A stretch of 7,122 nt of DNA from the NCBI GenBank assembly GCA_009885665.1, contig VFKI01000042.1, positions 1-7,122 of the forward strand. The letters run 5' to 3'. The stretch comes from Gammaproteobacteria bacterium (GTDB lineage Bacteria > Pseudomonadota > Gammaproteobacteria > DSM-16500). A model generated the notes under the pieces. That model worked only from the letters and a program-made list of their open reading frames with translations, was not told the DNA's origin and made no database searches. Below, one piece after another: positions 1 through 6,478 of the stretch (the stretch's first letter is position 1; each line of letters opens with the position of its first letter). The translations under genes were made by a program, and so were the position numbers.

Positions 1-73
1 CTCGTATATTGTGATGCATGCGCCGCTTTTTCATCCATTTTTCACAAAACCTTGGCTCAAATCTGGCCGTTTT

Positions 74-86
74 CTGCAAAATGCAG
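74..86. repeat. Small inverted repeat (CTGCA-AAA-TGCAG)
   Basis: A perfect 5-bp stem, CTGCA at 74-78 and TGCAG at 82-86, encloses a 3-nt loop. It overlaps a weaker 4-bp inverted repeat, CAGC at 84-87 with GCTG at 92-95, so the two folds compete. It lies in the gene-free leader, and no function can be assigned. Confidence 0.35.
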
Positions 87-146
87 CCCCAGCTGAATAG
101 TTACCTTTTGAGCGTGGCAACCATGTAACTTGTTGATTTTTAAGAT

Positions 147-158
147 AAAATGCATTTT
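147..158. repeat. 12-bp perfect palindrome AAAATGCATTTT
   Basis: The two halves AAAATG and CATTTT are exact reverse complements with no spacer, which suits a dimeric protein-binding site better than an RNA hairpin. It is about 150 bp upstream of the acpP start. The match to any named regulator is unknown. Confidence 0.35.
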
Positions 159-207
159 CAAGCCAGCTTGTCTGTGAAGAATGCAGGTGTGAATATGCAT
201 AAAGAAC

Positions 208-235
208 TTGATATTTATAAATTTTCCAATAAACT
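208..235 (+). promoter_or_regulatory. Alternative weak sigma-70-like promoter candidate
   Basis: TTGATA at 208-213 (five of six matches to TTGACA) is followed after 16 bp by TAAACT at 230-235 (four of six matches to TATAAT), within AT-rich DNA. It would give an acpP leader of about 65-70 nt. It competes with the candidate at 245-273, and eye inspection cannot decide between them. Confidence 0.25.
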
Positions 236-240
236 GAGCA

Positions 241-254
241 GCAGTTGTCACTGC
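241..254. promoter_or_regulatory. Inverted repeat overlapping a putative -35 box
   Basis: GCAGT at 241-245 and ACTGC at 250-254 form a perfect 5-bp inverted repeat around TGTC. It covers the TTGTCA box at 245-250, where a bound regulator would block polymerase. Read as RNA it is a short hairpin with a 4-nt loop, but no T-run follows directly, so it is not a terminator. The operator role is inferred from position alone, and the sequence does not obviously match the FadR or FabR operators I know. Confidence 0.3.
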
Positions 255-273
255 ACATGTGTATAGAGATAAA
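245..273 (+). promoter_or_regulatory. Candidate sigma-70-like acpP promoter
   Basis: TTGTCA at 245-250 (five of six matches to TTGACA) is followed after 17 bp by GATAAA at 268-273 (four of six matches to TATAAT). Transcription would begin around 280, giving a short leader of about 30 nt that contains the acpP Shine-Dalgarno sequence. The -35 box sits inside the inverted repeat at 241-254. The -10 box is weak, so this remains a candidate only. Confidence 0.35.
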
Positions 274-309
274 TTTTTTTACTAATCGTACGGAGAGGGA
301 AAGTAAATC

Positions 310-561
310 ATGAGTACAGTTGAATCGCGCGTTAAGAAAATTGTTGTTGAGCAGTTGGGCGTCAAAGAAGATGAAGTCAGTAATGATGCATCTTTTGTAG
401 ATGATCTGGGTGCAGATTCTCTCGACACCGTCGAATTAGTGATGGCGCTGGAAGAAGAGTTTGAAACTGAAATTCCAGATGAAGATGCTGAAAAGATCAC
501 GACGATCCAACAAGCAATTGATTACATTTCTTCCCATATGGAAGAAGCCAGCAAAGGTTAA
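310..561 (+). CDS. acpP: Acyl carrier protein AcpP
   Basis: This small acidic cytoplasmic protein (83 aa) carries growing fatty-acyl chains on a 4'-phosphopantetheine arm and hands them to FabD, FabF, FabG, FabZ and the acyltransferases. The attachment site is the DSL motif, Asp36-Ser37-Leu38, within [13 protein letters not shown], which is the recognition helix II for partner enzymes and is nearly identical to E. coli AcpP. The acidic helix III region [10 protein letters not shown] follows. The ATG at 310 is preceded by a strong Shine-Dalgarno run GGAGAGG (292-298), and the protein begins [10 protein letters not shown] like the E. coli protein. The C-terminus is about five residues longer than in E. 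coli, ending EEASKG, which is within family variation. A long leader with its own promoter candidates and a hairpin element before fabF suggest expression partly separate from the downstream genes, as expected for a very abundant protein. Confidence 0.98.
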   Translation: MSTVESRVKKIVVEQLGVKEDEVSNDASFVDDLGADSLDTVELVMALEEEFETEIPDEDAEKITTIQQAIDYISSHMEEASKG

Positions 562-582
562 TTGACGCAAAAGCGCTTTTTC

Positions 583-640
583 CCCTCTCCCGCTTGCGGG
601 AGAGGTCGTCAGGCGGCGTAAGCCGCCGGACGGGTGAGGG
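583..640. repeat. REP-like double-hairpin element between acpP and fabF
   Basis: The element has two adjacent GC-rich hairpins. The first is a perfect 10-bp inverted repeat, CCTCTCCCGC at 584-593 with GCGGGAGAGG at 596-605. The second has GGCGGC at 612-617 and GCCGCC at 622-627 closing a GTAA loop, extended after one A-G mismatch by CGTC (607-610) with GACG (629-632). The right end, CGGGTGAGGG at 631-640, can also pair with CCCTCTCCCG at 583-592 with one mismatch, giving an outer stem that excludes the first hairpin. No T-run follows on the + strand, so it is not a standard terminator. It resembles the GC-rich dispersed palindromes (REP/BIME type) of proteobacterial intergenic regions. By analogy with REP sites it may protect the 3' end of acpP mRNA or lower read-through into fabF. 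This role is inferred. Confidence 0.65.
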
Positions 641-678
641 ACGGTAAGTCAGTTTTCAGTTGGCTTGAGAGGTGAAAC

Positions 679-1920
679 GTGAACAGACAGCGTGTCGTCA
701 TTACCGGCTTAGGGATGGTGTCGCCATTAGGCCATACTGTTGCCGCCACATGGCCTGCCATTCTCGCGGGTAAAAGTAGTGTTGCCGCTATCGATCATTT
801 TGATGCCAGCGATTTAAGCTGCCGCATTTGTAGTCGTGTGCGCGACTTTGATGTAACACAATTTATGCCGGAAAAAGAAGCACGCAAGCGCGATATCTTT
901 ATTCAATATGGCATGGCTGCCGCCACAGAAGCTATTCAAGATGCCGGTTTAACGGTGACAGAAGAAAATGCGCATCGTATAGGTGTCGCCGTGGGTTCAG
1001 GCATTGGCGGGTTGCCGATGATAGAAAAAACCCATGAAGTATTAATAGAAAACGGCCCTCGCCGTATTTCACCTTTTTTTATTCCGTCGGCGATCATTAA
1101 TATGGTTGCGGGCAATATCTCTATTCAATATGGCATGCGCGGCCCGAATATTTCCTTGGTGACAGCGTGCGCGACAGGGACACATAATATTGGCTTTTCA
1201 GCACGCACGATCGCTTATGGTGATGCCGATGTGATGGTGGCGGGTGGCACTGAAATGGCGAGCAGTAAATTGGGCATAGGCGGGTTTGCGGCAATGCGCG
1301 CTTTATCAACGCGTAATGAGGCGCCACAACAAGCGAGCCGGCCGTGGGATCGTGATCGCGATGGCTTTGTGTTAGGTGAAGGCGCCGGTGTTGTTATTTT
1401 AGAAAGCCTCGAACATGCGAAGCAACGCGGCGCACATATTTATGCGGAACTCGTGGGTTTTGGTATGAGTGCGGACGCGTCGCATATGACCGCGCCGCAT
1501 CCTGACGGTCTGGGCATTTCACTGGCTATGCAAGCGGCGTTACGTGATGCGCGCTTGAATCCTGACGCGGTTGATTATATTAATGCGCATGGCACATCGA
1601 CGATGGGTGATGTATTGGAAGTCAAAGGCGTGAAACATGCTTTTGGTGATCATGCTTATGCGTTAGCGATGAGCTCGACTAAATCGATGATAGGCCATCA
1701 ATTAGGCGCAGCGGGTGCAATTGAAGCGATTTTCAGTATTTTAGCGATTCGTGATAATGTTGCGCCACCAACGATTAATCTTGATCATCCAGATGAAGGC
1801 TGTGATTTGAATTTTGTTCCGCACACGGCACAACAACGTAATATTGATGTTGCGCTGTCCAATTCCTTAGGATTTGGTGGCACAAATGGCACGTTAATTT
1901 TCCGCCGGATGCGTGATTGA
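679..1920 (+). CDS. fabF: 3-oxoacyl-[acyl-carrier-protein] synthase II (FabF)
   Basis: This cytoplasmic condensing enzyme (KAS II) joins malonyl-ACP to acyl-ACP with loss of CO2 in fatty-acid elongation. The 413-aa length is normal for the family. The thiolase-fold catalytic triad is visible: nucleophile Cys164 in [12 protein letters not shown], His304 in NAHGTST and His340 in [11 protein letters not shown], with Lys335 in SSTKSM. The gating loop GFGGTNG lies at 398-404. The start is the GTG at 679: GAGG at 669-672 stands 6 nt before it, and the protein then begins [18 protein letters not shown] as expected. The next ATG would remove the first strand. Its substrate carrier AcpP is encoded just upstream. 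The HGTST loop, usually followed by Pro-x-Gly-Asp, here reads HGTST-Met-Gly-Asp, one residue shorter. The overall sequence looks closest to pseudomonad-type FabF by memory. Confidence 0.97.
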   Translation: MNRQRVVITGLGMVSPLGHTVAATWPAILAGKSSVAAIDHFDASDLSCRICSRVRDFDVTQFMPEKEARKRDIFIQYGMAAATEAIQDAGLTVTEENAHRIGVAVGSGIGGLPMIEKTHEVLIENGPRRISPFFIPSAIINMVAGNISIQYGMRGPNISLVTACATGTHNIGFSARTIAYGDADVMVAGGTEMASSKLGIGGFAAMRALSTRNEAPQQASRPWDRDRDGFVLGEGAGVVILESLEHAKQRGAHIYAELVGFGMSADASHMTAPHPDGLGISLAMQAALRDARLNPDAVDYINAHGTSTMGDVLEVKGVKHAFGDHAYALAMSSTKSMIGHQLGAAGAIEAIFSILAIRDNVAPPTINLDHPDEGCDLNFVPHTAQQRNIDVALSNSLGFGGTNGTLIFRRMRD

Positions 1921-1921
1921 T

Positions 1922-3019
1922 ATGCGACGCATGACGCAGCGCGTAGGGTTAGTTGTTTCGCTGTGTTTGCTGGCAGTCTGTCTGGGCTTGCTGGGGGCGT
2001 GGGTGGTTTTTTTGCGGACGCCGTTGGTCAAAGTGGATCAAGGTGTCCGCTACACTGTTGCTGACGGTGCATCGATCAATTCAGTCATACACGATCTTTA
2101 TCTACTTGATATTATCAAGCATCCGCGATTTTTTGAATTATTAGTTTTTTTACGTCATGATCGCCATCAGCTTAAAGCGGGCGAATATTTATTTCCCAAA
2201 GGCCTCCGTCCCAATGCATTGTTGACGCAAATCACCAGCGGTAGCGGCATGCTCTTTCATTCATTTAGCATCGTAGCGGGCTGGAATTTTGCACATTTGC
2301 GCCGCGCGCTGAATAATGACAGTGATTTCACCCATACCAGTGAAACGCTCAGTAATGTGAAAATTATGCAACGCTTAGGCGCGCCTACGTTAAATCCAGA
2401 AGGGTGGTTTTTTCCTGACACGTATTTGTTTGTCAAGGGAACATCGGATATGGTGATCCTTAAAAAAGCTTTTAAATTAATGCAGAAAAATTTACAGAGC
2501 GCGTGGCATGGGCGTGAAGCGGGCTTACCTTTTTCAACTCCTGCGCAAGCATTAACGGCTGCCTCACTGGTTGAAAAAGAAACCAGTTTAGCCAATGAGC
2601 GTCCCATTATTGCGGGTGTGCTCATCAATCGCTTGCGTAAAAACATGTTGTTGCAATTTGATCCTACGGTGATTTATGCGGCGGGCACACATTTTAATGG
2701 CACGATTACGCGTGAGAATTTATTGCATAAAAGCCCTTATAATACCTATGTCACCAAAGGCTTGCCGCCGACGCCGATTGCCATTCCTGGATTAAATTCG
2801 ATTTTAGCGGTGATGCACCCAGCGCATCATAATTATTTATATTTTGTTGCTAAAAATTATGATATGAATGGACCGTCGCGTTTTTCTGCCACTTGGGCAG
2901 AACAGAAAAAAGCCATTGCACGTGCCAAGCAGGGTCGTTCGCATACTGAATTTTTTAATGATGATGTGGTGCGTTATCATTTGTCGCGTCAATTTTTGCC
3001 ATTGATATTTGATAAATAA
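1922..3019 (+). CDS. mltG: Endolytic murein transglycosylase MltG (YceG)
   Basis: This inner-membrane enzyme cleaves nascent glycan strands of peptidoglycan and is thought to set their length by ending polymerisation. From the ATG at 1922 it has 365 aa: a short basic N-terminus, one membrane anchor at about 7-31, a LysM-like domain at about 43-104, then the YceG catalytic domain. Family motifs are present: EGWFFPDTY at 160-168, ASLVEKET at 214-221 with Glu218 and Glu220 (Glu220 lines up with catalytic Glu218 of E. coli MltG), DPTVIY at 247-252 and YNTYVTKGLPPTPIAIPG at 273-290. The ATG lies one base after the fabF stop, which suits translational coupling. A GTG at 1913 is an in-frame alternative overlapping fabF. 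The C-terminus runs roughly 25 residues past the usual family end. The pabC gene often found between fabF and mltG is absent. Confidence 0.95.
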   Translation: MRRMTQRVGLVVSLCLLAVCLGLLGAWVVFLRTPLVKVDQGVRYTVADGASINSVIHDLYLLDIIKHPRFFELLVFLRHDRHQLKAGEYLFPKGLRPNALLTQITSGSGMLFHSFSIVAGWNFAHLRRALNNDSDFTHTSETLSNVKIMQRLGAPTLNPEGWFFPDTYLFVKGTSDMVILKKAFKLMQKNLQSAWHGREAGLPFSTPAQALTAASLVEKETSLANERPIIAGVLINRLRKNMLLQFDPTVIYAAGTHFNGTITRENLLHKSPYNTYVTKGLPPTPIAIPGLNSILAVMHPAHHNYLYFVAKNYDMNGPSRFSATWAEQKKAIARAKQGRSHTEFFNDDVVRYHLSRQFLPLIFDK

Positions 3020-3030
3020 AAAGGATGATG

Positions 3031-3651
3031 ATGCGCGGAAAAATAATCAGCGTGGAAGGTATTGAAGGCGCGGGAAAATCCACCGTGATACAGTTTTTAG
3101 TAGATTTTTTAAGGCAACGCGGCCATACAGTGGTGTCAACGCGTGAGCCTGGCGGCACGCCGCTGGCGGAAAACATTCGCCACCTGTTATTGCAAACGGA
3201 TATGACGGAATCGATTACGCCGGAAACGGAATTATTATTAATGTTTGCCGCACGTGCGCAACATATTCAGCATGTGGTTAAGCCAGCGTTGCAAGCAGGT
3301 AAGTGGGTTGTCAGTGATCGTTTCGTTGATGCGAGTTATGCGTATCAAGGTGGCGGGCGACAGGTGGATTATCAACGCATCGCTTGGTTAGATACTTGGA
3401 TTGTGGCCGACTGTCAGCCGGAAATCGTTTTTTTATTAGATATTGAGCCCGCATTGGGTTTGGCGCGTGCTAAAAATCGGCCGGGCAGTCAAGATCGGAT
3501 AGAGTTAGAAAAAGAAATTTTTTTTACGCAAGTACGAGCGGCGTATTTACAACGCGCGCATGAAAATCCTACGCGTTTTTGTATTATTGATGCCACGCAA
3601 ACGCCCGCGCAAGTCTGTGCAGCGATCGCGCGGCGGCTGGAAATGTTATGA
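3031..3651 (+). CDS. tmk: Thymidylate kinase (dTMP kinase)
   Basis: This cytoplasmic enzyme phosphorylates dTMP to dTDP with ATP, the step shared by salvage and de novo routes to dTTP. The protein (206 aa from the chosen start) has the P-loop GIEGAGKST at 10-18, the TREPGGT motif at 37-43, the Asp-Arg pair at 96-97, QGGGR at 106-110 and a basic LID segment with several Arg and Lys at about 146-156. A P-loop without Arg together with a basic LID fits the E. coli-like type II class. Three ATGs stand in tandem at 3025, 3028 and 3031. The third is chosen because AAGGA at 3021-3025 then has a 5-nt spacing and the protein begins MRGKIISVEG, like E. coli MRSKYIVIEG. Starting at 3025 adds only two Met. 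The gene lies 11 nt after mltG and overlaps holB by 4 nt. Confidence 0.96.
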   Translation: MRGKIISVEGIEGAGKSTVIQFLVDFLRQRGHTVVSTREPGGTPLAENIRHLLLQTDMTESITPETELLLMFAARAQHIQHVVKPALQAGKWVVSDRFVDASYAYQGGGRQVDYQRIAWLDTWIVADCQPEIVFLLDIEPALGLARAKNRPGSQDRIELEKEIFFTQVRAAYLQRAHENPTRFCIIDATQTPAQVCAAIARRLEML

Positions 3652-4436
3652 ATTTCGCTAAACTTTGGCAAAGCGTACAACAAGACCGTTTGCCGCATGC
3701 GCTGTTGTTTGTTGGCGGCGTGGGGTCGGGACGGCATGTGTGTGCGGAACAATTAGTGCGTAGTTTATTATGTGCTGCGCCGGATGCGCTGGGAAAAGCG
3801 TGTGAGCAGTGTCAAGGCTGTTTATTATTAACAGCGGGCACGCATCCTGATTTCATGAAAATTACGCCAGAAACACCGGGCAGTATGATTCGCGTTGATG
3901 CTGTGCGTGCATTAGCCGAACGCGTGACGCAATCGCCGTTATTGGCGCCGCGCCGCGTGGTGGTGATCGATCCGGCGGATGCGATGAATACGGCATCGGC
4001 CAATGCGTTATTAAAAACCTTAGAAGAACCGCCTTCGGCAACGATTTTTATTTTAGTGACCGATGAAAATATGCGTTTGCCCGCGACAGTAAAAAGTCGT
4101 TGTCAAATTGTGCAATTTGGTCAGGGTGAACGTGTCGCGGATATGACGGAGCAGGACGCATTTTTACAAGCAGTGCATGCGATGGCGACGGGAAAGATGG
4201 ATCCGTTGATGATTGCGGAAAAATGGTCGAGTAAGGAATACCAAGCTAAAGTATCGTTGCTGACGATAGTAAATTGGTTGCAAAGTTGGCTGCGTGAGCA
4301 GGTATTGACGCAGGGTGGGGCGTGGCTAGCCGCTATGGAATACGTACAAAAAACGCGTCGCTGGCTAGCGTTATCGCCGAATTTAAATCGACAACTGGTA
4401 TTGGAAGACGTGTTGCTTCACATAAGGAAAATTTGA
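3648..4436 (+). CDS. holB: DNA polymerase III subunit delta' (HolB), short form
   Basis: Delta' is the stator subunit of the clamp loader that, with delta and tau/gamma, loads the beta clamp at primed sites. Visible features are the N-terminal AAA+ fold with a degenerate P-loop GGVGSGRH at 23-30 lacking the usual Lys (delta' does not hydrolyse ATP), four zinc-binding Cys at 42, 52, 55 and 58, GTHPDF at 64-69, the NALLKTLEEPP helix at 119-129 and the SRC motif at 150-152 whose Arg reaches into the neighbouring ATP site. The C-terminal helical region ends LNRQLVLEDVLLHIRKI, matching the delta' terminus. At 262 aa it is about 70 residues shorter than the E. coli protein (334 aa). Most of the loss falls just after SRC, in the small middle domain, and about a dozen residues are missing at the C-terminus. 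It overlaps tmk by ATGA, indicating coupling. Confidence 0.93.
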   Translation: MNFAKLWQSVQQDRLPHALLFVGGVGSGRHVCAEQLVRSLLCAAPDALGKACEQCQGCLLLTAGTHPDFMKITPETPGSMIRVDAVRALAERVTQSPLLAPRRVVVIDPADAMNTASANALLKTLEEPPSATIFILVTDENMRLPATVKSRCQIVQFGQGERVADMTEQDAFLQAVHAMATGKMDPLMIAEKWSSKEYQAKVSLLTIVNWLQSWLREQVLTQGGAWLAAMEYVQKTRRWLALSPNLNRQLVLEDVLLHIRKI

Positions 4437-4437
4437 C

Positions 4438-5223
4438 ATGTTTTTAGTGGATTCACATTGTCACCTTGATTTACTGGATTTAAATTTATTTGATAATCGC
4501 TTAGAAAATGTCATTGAATCGGCGAATCGCAATGATGTACGCCATTTTCTGTGTGTCAGTGTGACGCTCAATGATTTTCCCAAGATGTTAACTAAAATTG
4601 CGCCATTTGCGTGTGTTTCGGCTTCGGTGGGGTTGCATCCGAATGAAGTGGTCGATACGGAACCGACGGCGGCTGAGCTTGCTGCACTTGCTGCGCCTGA
4701 AAAAATAATTGCCATTGGCGAAACGGGGCTGGATTATTATCGCAGTAACGGCGATTTACGCTGGCAACAAGCGCGCTTTCGTGAGCATATTCGTGCGGCC
4801 AAGGCGGTGAATAAACCGCTGATCATTCATTCGCGCGATGCGAAAGCCGATACATTGTGGCTATTGGAAGAAGAAAATGCCCAAGCGATTGGCGGGGTGA
4901 TGCATTGTTTTACCGAAGACCTGGATATGGCAGAAGCCGCGATGGCGCTAGGTTTTTATATTTCTTTTTCGGGTATCGTGACTTTTGCCAATGCCAAAAC
5001 GATTCAACATGTCGCGCGTCATATGCCATTGGAGCGGATGTTAATTGAAACCGATTCGCCGTGGTTGGCGCCGATTCCGCATCGTGGTAAACCCAATCAT
5101 CCTGGCTTTGTGCGGCATGTTGCTGAATTTATCGCGCAATTGCGGGGTATAACGCTTGAAGAAGTTGCTCAGCACACGACGCGCAATTTTTGTGAATTAT
5201 TTAACGTTACTTTGGATATCTAG
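4438..5223 (+). CDS. ycfH: TatD-family metal-dependent hydrolase (YcfH-like)
   Basis: This is a TIM-barrel member of the TatD family. Characterised relatives are metal-dependent deoxyribonucleases, and TatD of E. coli has 3'-5' exonuclease activity; the natural substrate of the YcfH paralogue is less clear. The 261-aa length is typical. Metal ligands can be placed: His7 and His9 in DSHCHLD, Glu95 in IGETGLDYY, His131 in IIHSRD, His156 in MHCF and Asp206 in ETDSPWLAP, with the conserved GLHP at 65-68 and the terminal TTRNF segment (247-251). The ATG at 4438 is preceded by AAGGA (4424-4428) at a 9-nt spacing and lies 1 nt after the holB stop. The position after tmk-holB matches ycfH of E. coli rather than tatD of the tat operon. 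In pseudomonads pilZ sits between holB and this gene; here it does not. Confidence 0.94.
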   Translation: MFLVDSHCHLDLLDLNLFDNRLENVIESANRNDVRHFLCVSVTLNDFPKMLTKIAPFACVSASVGLHPNEVVDTEPTAAELAALAAPEKIIAIGETGLDYYRSNGDLRWQQARFREHIRAAKAVNKPLIIHSRDAKADTLWLLEEENAQAIGGVMHCFTEDLDMAEAAMALGFYISFSGIVTFANAKTIQHVARHMPLERMLIETDSPWLAPIPHRGKPNHPGFVRHVAEFIAQLRGITLEEVAQHTTRNFCELFNVTLDI

Positions 5224-5224
5224 C

Positions 5225-6478
5225 ATGTTTAGACCCGCGGCACTTTTTATTGGCTTACGTTATACGCGTGCGAAGCGGCGTAATCATTTTATTTCATTTA
5301 TTTCTTTGATGTCGATGATCGGGATTGCTTTAGGGGTATTGGTATTGATTACCGTATTGTCGGTGATGAATGGTTTTGACCGCGAAATTCAACGCCAAGT
5401 CTTTGGCATGGTGCCGCCAGTGACGGTGGGCAGTGTGGATGGCCGTATTGCGGATTGGCAGCAGACACAAGCGTTGATTAAACAAACCAAAAATGTGACT
5501 GCGGTTGCGCCTTTTGTGGCGGGCACGGTGTTGCTGACGGCGAATGGTATGGTGCAACCGGTATTGGTGGATGGCATTTTGCCCGGTGCGGAAAAAAAGA
5601 TTAATGATCTTTCTAAAGATATGATTAATGGCAGTGTAGCGGATTTAACACCGGATGCGTTTAATATTATCTTAGGACAAGATCTGGCACAAAAATTAGG
5701 TGTGTTGCCGGGTGATAAAATTACCGTCGTCACGCCAGAAGCGTCAGTGTCAATCGCAGGTGTTAATCCGCGCCTCAGACGGTTTACCGTCAGTGGCATT
5801 TTTCATGCGGGCAATGGCTTTGATTTTGACAGTAAACTGGCATTCATGCATTTGTCTATTGCGCAAAAATTATTTCAATTCGGCCAATCCGTTTCTGGTC
5901 TTCATGTCATGATCCCGAATTTTTATGCGGCACCGCAGATGACCGCGACCTTAGCGCAATTATTGGGGCCGGCGGCGATGGTGAGTAATTGGACCGATAC
6001 GTTCGGGCCTTTTTTTCATGCGGTCAGTATGGAAAAAACCATGATGTTTATTATTTTAATTTTAATTGTTGCCGTGGCGGCATTTAATTTAGTGTGTACC
6101 TTGGTGATGGTGGTCAATGAAAAACAAGCCGATATTGCGATTTTACGTACCTTGGGCGCGACACCGGCAATGATCTTGCGTATTTTTATGGTGCAAGGTG
6201 CGTTGATTGGCGTGATTGGCACTTTGCTGGGCGTGGTCGGCGGGATTGCTTTAGCCAGTCATGTTGGCGCAGTGGTCGATGGCTTACAACGTTTTTTCAA
6301 TGTTGAATTATTAACGTCAAGTGCGTATTTTGGTTTAACGCGCTTGCCGTCAGAATTATTATGGCGTGATGTGTGGCATATCAGTCTGGTTGCCTTGAGT
6401 TTAAGTTTATTAGCCACTTTATATCCGGCGTTGCGCGCGGCGCGGACTGAACCGGCGGAGGCGTTGCGGTATGAATAA
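5225..6478 (+). CDS. lolC: Lipoprotein-releasing ABC transporter permease LolC/E
   Basis: This inner-membrane permease of the Lol system takes mature lipoproteins from the outer leaflet and passes them to periplasmic LolA. From the ATG at 5225 it has 417 aa with the MacB/LolC layout: TM1 at about 25-48, a periplasmic domain at about 49-270, then TM2 (about 272-298), TM3 (about 321-350) and TM4 (about 382-402). The start [13 protein letters not shown], the [10 protein letters not shown] segment after TM1, the cytosolic ILRTLGATP coupling segment (307-314) and the end [10 protein letters not shown] all resemble LolC more than LolE. Pro182 sits where the LolA-binding Hook of LolC lies. The open frame extends upstream to 5156 inside ycfH, but 5225 is one base after the ycfH stop and gives the family N-terminus. 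GGA at 5214-5216 is a weak ribosome site, so coupling is likely. It could be the single LolC/E hybrid (LolF) of genomes lacking lolE. Confidence 0.94.
   Translation: MFRPAALFIGLRYTRAKRRNHFISFISLMSMIGIALGVLVLITVLSVMNGFDREIQRQVFGMVPPVTVGSVDGRIADWQQTQALIKQTKNVTAVAPFVAGTVLLTANGMVQPVLVDGILPGAEKKINDLSKDMINGSVADLTPDAFNIILGQDLAQKLGVLPGDKITVVTPEASVSIAGVNPRLRRFTVSGIFHAGNGFDFDSKLAFMHLSIAQKLFQFGQSVSGLHVMIPNFYAAPQMTATLAQLLGPAAMVSNWTDTFGPFFHAVSMEKTMMFIILILIVAVAAFNLVCTLVMVVNEKQADIAILRTLGATPAMILRIFMVQGALIGVIGTLLGVVGGIALASHVGAVVDGLQRFFNVELLTSSAYFGLTRLPSELLWRDVWHISLVALSLSLLATLYPALRAARTEPAEALRYE

Larger units (their letters stand above)
1..309. other. Non-coding leader upstream of acpP
   Basis: No convincing gene is present in this stretch. 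On the + strand all frames close quickly, and none reads like the C-terminus of FabG, the usual gene before acpP. Two overlapping minus-strand open frames of 64 and 75 codons (within 31-258) have no recognisable motif and look fortuitous. What can be seen is a small hairpin at 74-86, a 12-bp palindrome at 147-158, a 14-bp inverted repeat at 241-254, five copies of ATGCA (starting at 14, 81, 150, 181 and 195), a T7 run at 274-280 and the acpP ribosome site at 292-298. The region most likely carries the acpP promoter. Part of the left 120 bases could be a dispersed repeat, but that cannot be tested from one copy. Confidence 0.7.

Noticed and set aside
31..258. Minus-strand open frames of 75 and 64 codons upstream of acpP
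   Set aside because: They overlap each other in two frames, show no recognisable domain, have odd composition (many Cys, Trp and Ser) and would occupy the acpP promoter region. They look like chance frames.
566..581. Possible intrinsic terminator after acpP (CGC-AAAA-GCG followed by C and T5, also the palindrome AAAAGCGCTTTT at 569-580)
   Set aside because: The RNA stem is only 3 bp, and the T-run is short and followed by a C-run. It is too weak to call a terminator.
584..605. First GC-rich hairpin as a rho-independent terminator on the + strand
   Set aside because: No T-run follows 605; the next bases are TCGTCAGG. It is better described as part of the REP-like element.
2257..2646. 129-codon minus-strand open frame inside mltG
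   Set aside because: It is fully antisense to well-conserved MltG motifs and has no recognisable domain. It is a shadow frame.
3651..3820. Degenerate P-loop of HolB as a sign of a broken gene
   Set aside because: Loss of the P-loop Lys is normal for delta' subunits, which do not hydrolyse ATP; the zinc Cys and SRC motif are intact.
5156..5224. Longer N-terminus for lolC starting within ycfH
   Set aside because: The extra 23 residues do not resemble the LolC family start, and the ATG at 5225 one base after the ycfH stop gives the expected N-terminus.
5389..5799. 136-codon minus-strand open frame inside lolC
   Set aside because: It is antisense to the LolC periplasmic domain and shows no family features, so coding constraint on lolC explains it.
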